From Avoscillospira_A sp052117125 (GTDB lineage: Bacteria; Bacillota; Clostridia; Oscillospirales; Oscillospiraceae): DNA of 64,000 bases. The notes under the pieces are model-generated. The model saw only the letters and a program-made list of their open reading frames with translations. It was not told the DNA's origin and did not search any database. Where the stretch lies: contig NZ_JBQKJT010000007.1 of NCBI RefSeq assembly GCF_052117125.1, positions 145,616 through 209,615 on the forward strand, written 5' to 3'. Made by a program: the position numbers and the translations under genes. Each line of letters begins with the position of its first letter. Position 1 is the first letter of the stretch. Below are positions 60,396 to 64,000 of the stretch, piece by piece.

Positions 60396-60845
60396 ACGCA
60401 AAGTGTTTCTCCCCTTTCCTCTTTGCATATTTCTGTCTTTTGTACCTTGAAAAAGAAAGCGACGCAAGATAACGGCGGCGCAGTATAGGGCAAATCAGAT
60501 ACGTTCCTTTTGCGCCGAGCCTGTCGGCGGGTGCGCCATGACGCAATCCCGGCGGAATTTCCTGCCCCGGATTGCCGAGCGATTAACACTCACGCCGGAA
60601 AACAAGTGTAGCGACTTGTAAGCGACGACGCGCAGAATACATAATGATACTCCCTTATAGCCACAGTCCGAGCGTTAAAAGCGTCGCAGGCAATGGGTAG
60701 GGCTGCGCGAGAACCGCGCAGGGGTGCAATTCCCGTGAGGTTGAGAAGCTAATCGACCGTCTGATAAAAGCCCATTTATATGTTGTAATAGTGGACTTGC
60801 CACTATTCATATAGTGTATTAGCCATTCTTGAAAGGGGGCTAATT
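60396..60845 (+). ncRNA. Structured non-coding region upstream of a 49-aa gene
   Basis: This 450-bp stretch lacks a gene. It contains CTGCGCG / CGCGCAG (60703-60721), an adjacent GGGG..TTCCC element, a long-range GGGCT (from about 60699) / AGCCC (about 60768), and a perfect hairpin AATAGTGG / CCACTATT (60787-60807). It may be a cis-regulatory RNA. I do not recognise a named class. Confidence 0.5.
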
Positions 60846-60995
60846 ATGGCAAATAACGAACAACCTCAAGCTACTTGCAAGAGTGTTTTCAAAAGCGGCG
60901 AAAACACTACTTCAAAAAGCCAGTTCACAAAAATGTGGATTGAACTTATCAATAGATTAGAAAAAAATAAAGGTGTAACCGCGACGCGGCGATAA
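60846..60995 (+). CDS. Small mobile-element protein (49 aa)
   Basis: The 49-aa protein MANNEQPQATCKSVFKSGEN ends FTKMWIELINRLEKNK plus a basic tail. Similar short proteins precede serine recombinase genes in Clostridia elements (TnpW-like by position); the family link is by eye. AAAGGGGG lies 6 nt before the ATG. The recombinase promoter palindrome follows at 60998. It could be a recombination accessory or directionality factor. Confidence 0.65.
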   Translation: MANNEQPQATCKSVFKSGENTTSKSQFTKMWIELINRLEKNKGVTATRR

Positions 60996-61043
60996 TGACA
61001 AGCTGTTTTCTGTATGGTATAATTAGTACAGAAAACAGCTTGT
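60996..61043 (+). promoter_or_regulatory. Recombinase promoter inside a 17-bp palindrome
   Basis: ACAAGCTGTTTTCTGTA (60998-61014) is perfectly inverted at 61027-61043. The 12-bp centre contains TATAAT (61018-61023), and TGACAA (60996-61001) lies 16 bp before it. A dimeric regulator, perhaps the recombinase, could cover both promoter boxes. Confidence 0.75.
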
Positions 61044-61067
61044 TCCTATCTCTAAGGAGATATGAAC

Positions 61068-62633
61068 ATGAAAGTAGCTATTTATTGCCGCTTATCCGAA
61101 GAAGATAGAAACAAGCAATTTGAAACTGACGACAGCAACAGCATACAAAACCAAAAGGCTATGCTATTGCAATACGCTATGGAACAGGGGTGGGAACTTT
61201 ACAACATTTACAGCGATGACGACTATACCGGGTCTGACAGACGCCGCCCGGAATTTAACCGTCTGCTAAAGGACGCGGAGCAACACAAGTTTGATATTAT
61301 CCTCTGCAAGACACAATCACGTTTTACCCGTGAATTGGAATTGGTTGAGAAGTATATACACGGGCTTTTCCCTATATGGGGTATTCGCTTCATCAGTATT
61401 GTTGATAACGCTGATACCGCAAACAAAGGAAACAAAAAGTCCCGGCAGATAAACGGACTTGTCAACGAATGGTATTTAGAGGATATGTCCGAGAATATCC
61501 GCAGCGTCTTGACGAACAGGCGGGAAAATGGTTTTCATATCGGTGCTTTTGCCCTCTATGGCTATAAGAAAGACCCCGACCAAAAAGGACATTTGATAAT
61601 CGACGAGGAAGCCGCAGCCGTTGTCCGAGAAGTGTTTACCCTGTTTTCACAGGGGTACGGAAAAACTGCTATCGCCCGTATGCTCAATGACAGGGGCATA
61701 CCTAATCCAACTGAATATAAGCGTCTGCATGGTTTACGTTACCAACAGCCGAAAACAAAAAACAGCACTCTTTGGAAATACTTTGCTATTTCTGATATGC
61801 TGATAAATGAAATCTATATCGGCAATATGGTACAAGGTAAATACGGCAGCGTGTCCTATAAGACAAAGCAAAATAAGCCACGCCCAAAAGAGCAATGGTA
61901 TCGTGTCGAGGGGACGCATGAGCCGATTATTGACCGAGAACTTTGGGACAGAGTACAAGCGTTAATCGAACAAAGGGCAAAACCCTTTGATGTTGGCACA
62001 ATCGGTTTATTCGCAAGAAAAGCCCGCTGCGCTAACTGCGGTTATACAATGCGCTCCTCTAAAACCTCTCCCCAACGCGGCAGCAAGCATTATTTACAAT
62101 GCTCTAACCGCCATGTAGCAAAGGACGCTTGTATTGGCTCCTTTATCTCCGTTGATAAATTGGAACGGCTTGTTATAGACGAGCTGAACCGATTATCCGC
62201 AGAGTATCTTGACAAAGACGAGTTAGAACAGAACATTGAGTTTTGCGACAACTTGCAGGGGCAGAAAAACCGATTGCTTACTGATATTGCCACCTATCAA
62301 AAAAAGGTTGCAGAGTATTCAAAAGGTATCAGAGAGCTTTATATGGATAAGGTCAAGGGCTTAATTTCCGAAAGCGATTATGTGGAAATGTCTAAAGAAT
62401 TTACCACAGACCGCGACCGCCTGGAGCGCGTTATTGCTGACGGAGAAAAGCAGTTATCCGAAATCGAAGAAAAAATTGCGGCGGGCGATAATCGCCGCGA
62501 ACTGATTGAACAGTACACTAACTTGGAACGCCTTACCCGCGAAATTGTGGAAACGCTGATTGATTATATATCCGTTGGCAAGCGTATTCCGGGAACAAGG
62601 GACGTTCCCATTGAAATTCATTGGAACTTTTAA
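61068..62633 (+). CDS. Large serine recombinase of element 2 (TndX/TnpX-like)
   Basis: The intact 521-aa recombinase has catalytic Ser in YCRLSEED (S10), a resolvase domain, a recombinase domain (ALYGYKKDPDQKGHLIIDEE, GYGKTAIARMLNDRGIPNP), a zinc ribbon (CANCGYTMRSS ... CSNRHVAKDAC) and a coiled coil. Its end, RLTREIVETLIDYISVGKRI, is typical of TndX/TnpX. I chose the ATG at 61068 (GGAG 8 nt upstream) over 61062. Its stop lies 31 bp from the right core. It is the only complete recombinase in element 2. Confidence 0.95.
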   Translation: MKVAIYCRLSEEDRNKQFETDDSNSIQNQKAMLLQYAMEQGWELYNIYSDDDYTGSDRRRPEFNRLLKDAEQHKFDIILCKTQSRFTRELELVEKYIHGLFPIWGIRFISIVDNADTANKGNKKSRQINGLVNEWYLEDMSENIRSVLTNRRENGFHIGAFALYGYKKDPDQKGHLIIDEEAAAVVREVFTLFSQGYGKTAIARMLNDRGIPNPTEYKRLHGLRYQQPKTKNSTLWKYFAISDMLINEIYIGNMVQGKYGSVSYKTKQNKPRPKEQWYRVEGTHEPIIDRELWDRVQALIEQRAKPFDVGTIGLFARKARCANCGYTMRSSKTSPQRGSKHYLQCSNRHVAKDACIGSFISVDKLERLVIDELNRLSAEYLDKDELEQNIEFCDNLQGQKNRLLTDIATYQKKVAEYSKGIRELYMDKVKGLISESDYVEMSKEFTTDRDRLERVIADGEKQLSEIEEKIAAGDNRRELIEQYTNLERLTREIVETLIDYISVGKRIPGTRDVPIEIHWNF

Positions 62634-62639
62634 TGAAAA

Positions 62640-62649
62640 GTTGTTCTTA
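62640..62649. repeat. Right terminal inverted repeat of element 2
   Basis: GTTGTTCTTA is the exact reverse complement of TAAGAACAAC at 54992-55001; each lies 13 bp from its GA core. Confidence 0.85.
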
Positions 62650-62664
62650 TATGATTGCAGCAGA

Positions 62665-62854
62665 GCAGAAAGCACGGAAGACCTATGACAATATTCTGCG
62701 GCTGTCTGATGATCCTGATGTGAATGACGCCATCAAGTTCTTGCGGGAGCGGGAAATCGTCCACTTCCAGCGGTTTGGTGAAGCGATGCAGCTGCTCCGG
62801 GAAAAGCTGGATCAGAAAAACATTTATTTTATGAATCCTGCCATCGACTTATAA
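62665..62854 (+). CDS. cotJC: cotJC segment 3 of 3
   Basis: The last 63 codons of CotJC (EQKARKTYDNILRLSDDPD, FLREREIVHFQRFGEAMQLL) end at TAA 62852-62854. The glutamate and histidine in this part are manganese-catalase metal ligands. It starts at the GA core of element 2. A short frame from ATG 62636 could express the tail alone, but without the rest of the fold. Segments of 193 + 214 + 190 nt total 199 codons including stop. Confidence 0.92.
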
Positions 62855-62871
62855 GGAAATCTGAAAACGTT

Positions 62872-62909
62872 GCGGGAGCCTTGCCAAGTTGGCAGGCTCC
62901 CGCTTTTTT
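62872..62909 (+). terminator. Terminator of the cotJ operon
   Basis: GCGGGAGCC-TGCC pairs with GGCA-GGCTCCCGC, followed by T6. Confidence 0.9.
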
Positions 62910-63260
62910 GTTTGACTGGACCTTATGCGAAAAAACAGGACCACTCCGCCATTTGGAGGAGAAAACCCGTGCTGGATACACACTGGCCGGGCATCCATTT
63001 GTTCACCGCCTGGCGGCTACCTTGTATTATAGAGTAGTAGTTATTAGAGCCCCTCTCCAAGGGCTGTGCTACACTGTAAGGGATGCTGTGGATTGGTTGG
63101 CGGCTCCTACCACAAGATGGTTCACGAAAGGTTCCAACCACAGCCCCTTACAATTTTGTTAATCAGTTAAATACCGCCAGACGGTTTATGTGGAACAAGG
63201 CTACAAAAGTAAGGTGTACTGTGGATGCAGCATCACATATTTTCTCTGGAGGTATTTGTT
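62910..63260 (+). ncRNA. IS110 upstream region with probable bridge RNA
   Basis: The 351 bp before the IS110 gene lack a supported ORF but are highly structured. AGCCC / GGGCT (63048-63065) is followed by a long stem: GTAAGGG, GCTGTGG and TTGG (63076-63097) pair with CCAA, CCACAGC and CCCTTAC (63134-63151), enclosing a 33-nt loop. IS110/IS621 elements encode a bridge RNA at this position. Exact ends of the IS and the RNA loops are not resolved. Confidence 0.6.
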
Positions 63261-64000
63261 ATGGTGGTTTCTGTTGGCATTGATGTCTCAAAAAACAAGC
63301 ATGATTGCTTCATTGTAAGCTCAGAGGGTGAAGTTCTGGCGGATGTTTTTACTATCCCTAACAACATGGACGGTTTTGATGCTCTACTGGAAAAAATTCG
63401 AGCTTGTACTACACCGCAGGACAAAATAAAAGTAGGGCTTGAGGCAACCGGGCATTACAGCTACAACATTCTTGGGTTTCTTCTGGACAACGGTCTGGCC
63501 ACCTATGTCTTGAATCCCTTACGCACGAATCTCTACCGGAAAAGTCTCAGCCTGCGAAAGACCAAGACCGACCGTGTAGATGCTCGAACCATTGCTGCTA
63601 TGCTGTTATCCGATGTGGGCCTCAAACCCTACACGAATACAGCATATCACAACGAGGAACTAAAGTCACTCACCAGATACCGTTTTGACAAGGTGAAAGA
63701 ACGAGCAAAGCTGAAAAGCTCAATTTCCAGACTGGTTTGCATTCTCTTCCCTGAACTGGAGAAGCTGGTGTCCTCTCTCCATTTGGCGACTGTCTACGCT
63801 CTGCTGGAAGAGTTTCCAGGTTCCAAACAGATTGCCAAGGCACACCTGACAAGGCTCAAAACCCTTTTGGGAAACGCCTCCAAAGGTCGCTACGGTCGGG
63901 ATATGGCTGTTACTATCCGGAGCGCTGCTCAGAATTCTGTTGGGTCCTGTATGCCTGCCAAATCCCTGGAATTGCAACATACCATCCGGCTTATCCGTGA
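63261..64000 (+). CDS. IS110 family transposase (DEDD recombinase), cut by window edge
   Basis: The frame is open to the window end (246 codons). It begins MVVSVGIDVSKNKHDCFIVS, with catalytic acidic residues D8, E61 (KVGLEATGHYSY), D104 and D107 (KTKTDRVDART), the RuvC-like DEDD set of IS110. The C-terminal Tnp20 domain with the catalytic serine is beyond 64000. GGAGGTATTTGTT precedes the ATG. It lies just after the cotJ operon terminator. Confidence 0.95.
   Translation, partial: MVVSVGIDVSKNKHDCFIVSSEGEVLADVFTIPNNMDGFDALLEKIRACTTPQDKIKVGLEATGHYSYNILGFLLDNGLATYVLNPLRTNLYRKSLSLRKTKTDRVDARTIAAMLLSDVGLKPYTNTAYHNEELKSLTRYRFDKVKERAKLKSSISRLVCILFPELEKLVSSLHLATVYALLEEFPGSKQIAKAHLTRLKTLLGNASKGRYGRDMAVTIRSAAQNSVGSCMPAKSLELQHTIRLIR

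Larger units (their letters stand above)
54979..62664. mobile_element. Element 2: 7,686-bp decayed conjugative element interrupting cotJC
   Basis: The element is bounded by a GA core (54977-54978 and 62663-62664) in matching octamers GCAGCGGA / GCAGCAGA. A perfect 10-bp inverted repeat (TAAGAACAAC at 54992, GTTGTTCTTA ending 62649) sits 13 bp from each core. It carries fragments of Tn1549-type conjugation genes and an intact terminal serine recombinase. Exact removal restores CotJC codons SEDMAA-EQKARK. Confidence 0.92.

Noticed and set aside
62881..63162. 93-codon ORF before the IS110 gene
   Set aside because: It begins inside the cotJ terminator and crosses the structured RNA region; no ribosome site.
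1..64000. CRISPR arrays, tRNA or rRNA genes
   Set aside because: No regularly spaced repeats and no cloverleaf or rRNA sequence were noticed; a tRNA scan could still find a divergent one.

Overview
The window looks like a chromosomal segment of a spore-forming anaerobic Clostridia, probably Oscillospiraceae-like. The evidence is strong Shine-Dalgarno sites, a T-box leader on alaS, an L10 leader, ECF transporter genes, cotJ and cwlD sporulation genes, and Tn916/Tn1549-type conjugative-element genes. No tRNA, rRNA or CRISPR array was seen.

Layout. 1-10148 is mostly leftward: HIT protein and T-box-controlled alaS, an acyltransferase with a MalY/PatB aminotransferase, and an operon wecG/tagA-tmk-DJ1-mltG-U32 peptidase. 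10337-24044 holds pfkA, an intergenic stretch with a possible small ORF and small RNA, an orphan MsmX/UgpC ATPase, a Crp/Fnr regulator with trxB, a MATE exporter, an autoregulated XRE/DUF3169 pair, a LexA-controlled Y-family polymerase, and an ECF sigma/anti-sigma pair. 24048-34448 is leftward: a ClpE-like ATPase, truA, ecfT-ecfA2-ecfA1, a methyltransferase and a class A PBP. 34646-43793 holds a BofC-like protein, DUF1292, a 6S-like RNA, a parvulin foldase, tcdA, a split TSUP exporter, ruvX, then rpmG-secE-nusG-rplK-rplA and rplJ-rplL. 44147-49116 holds an MBOAT/DHHW O-acetylation pair, radA and a CwlD-type amidase.

The main discovery is at 49256-62854. The cotJ spore-coat operon starts with a fused cotJA-cotJB gene. 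The next gene, cotJC (a manganese-catalase-like coat protein), is cut into three pieces by two different elements that each carry a serine recombinase. Element 1 (4,861 bp) is bounded by a 10-bp direct repeat. Element 2 (7,686 bp) is bounded by a GA core with a perfect 10-bp inverted repeat placed symmetrically 13 bp away on each side. Removing both exactly rejoins 193 + 214 + 190 nt into one in-frame 198-codon cotJC, with the family's conserved residues restored at both joints. This is the architecture of skin-like intervening elements that are excised in the mother cell during sporulation. I infer, but cannot prove, that cotJC is rebuilt by programmed DNA rearrangement.

Element 2 is a decayed conjugative element: fragments of repA, pcfB and virD4, two recombinase N-termini fused to unrelated genes, and an intact terminal recombinase. 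A 2.8-kb element is nested inside its virD4. The two ends of that nested element would together form a near-consensus promoter for its recombinase when circular, as known for Tn4451/TnpX. An IS110-family transposase with a probable bridge-RNA region follows and runs off the right edge.
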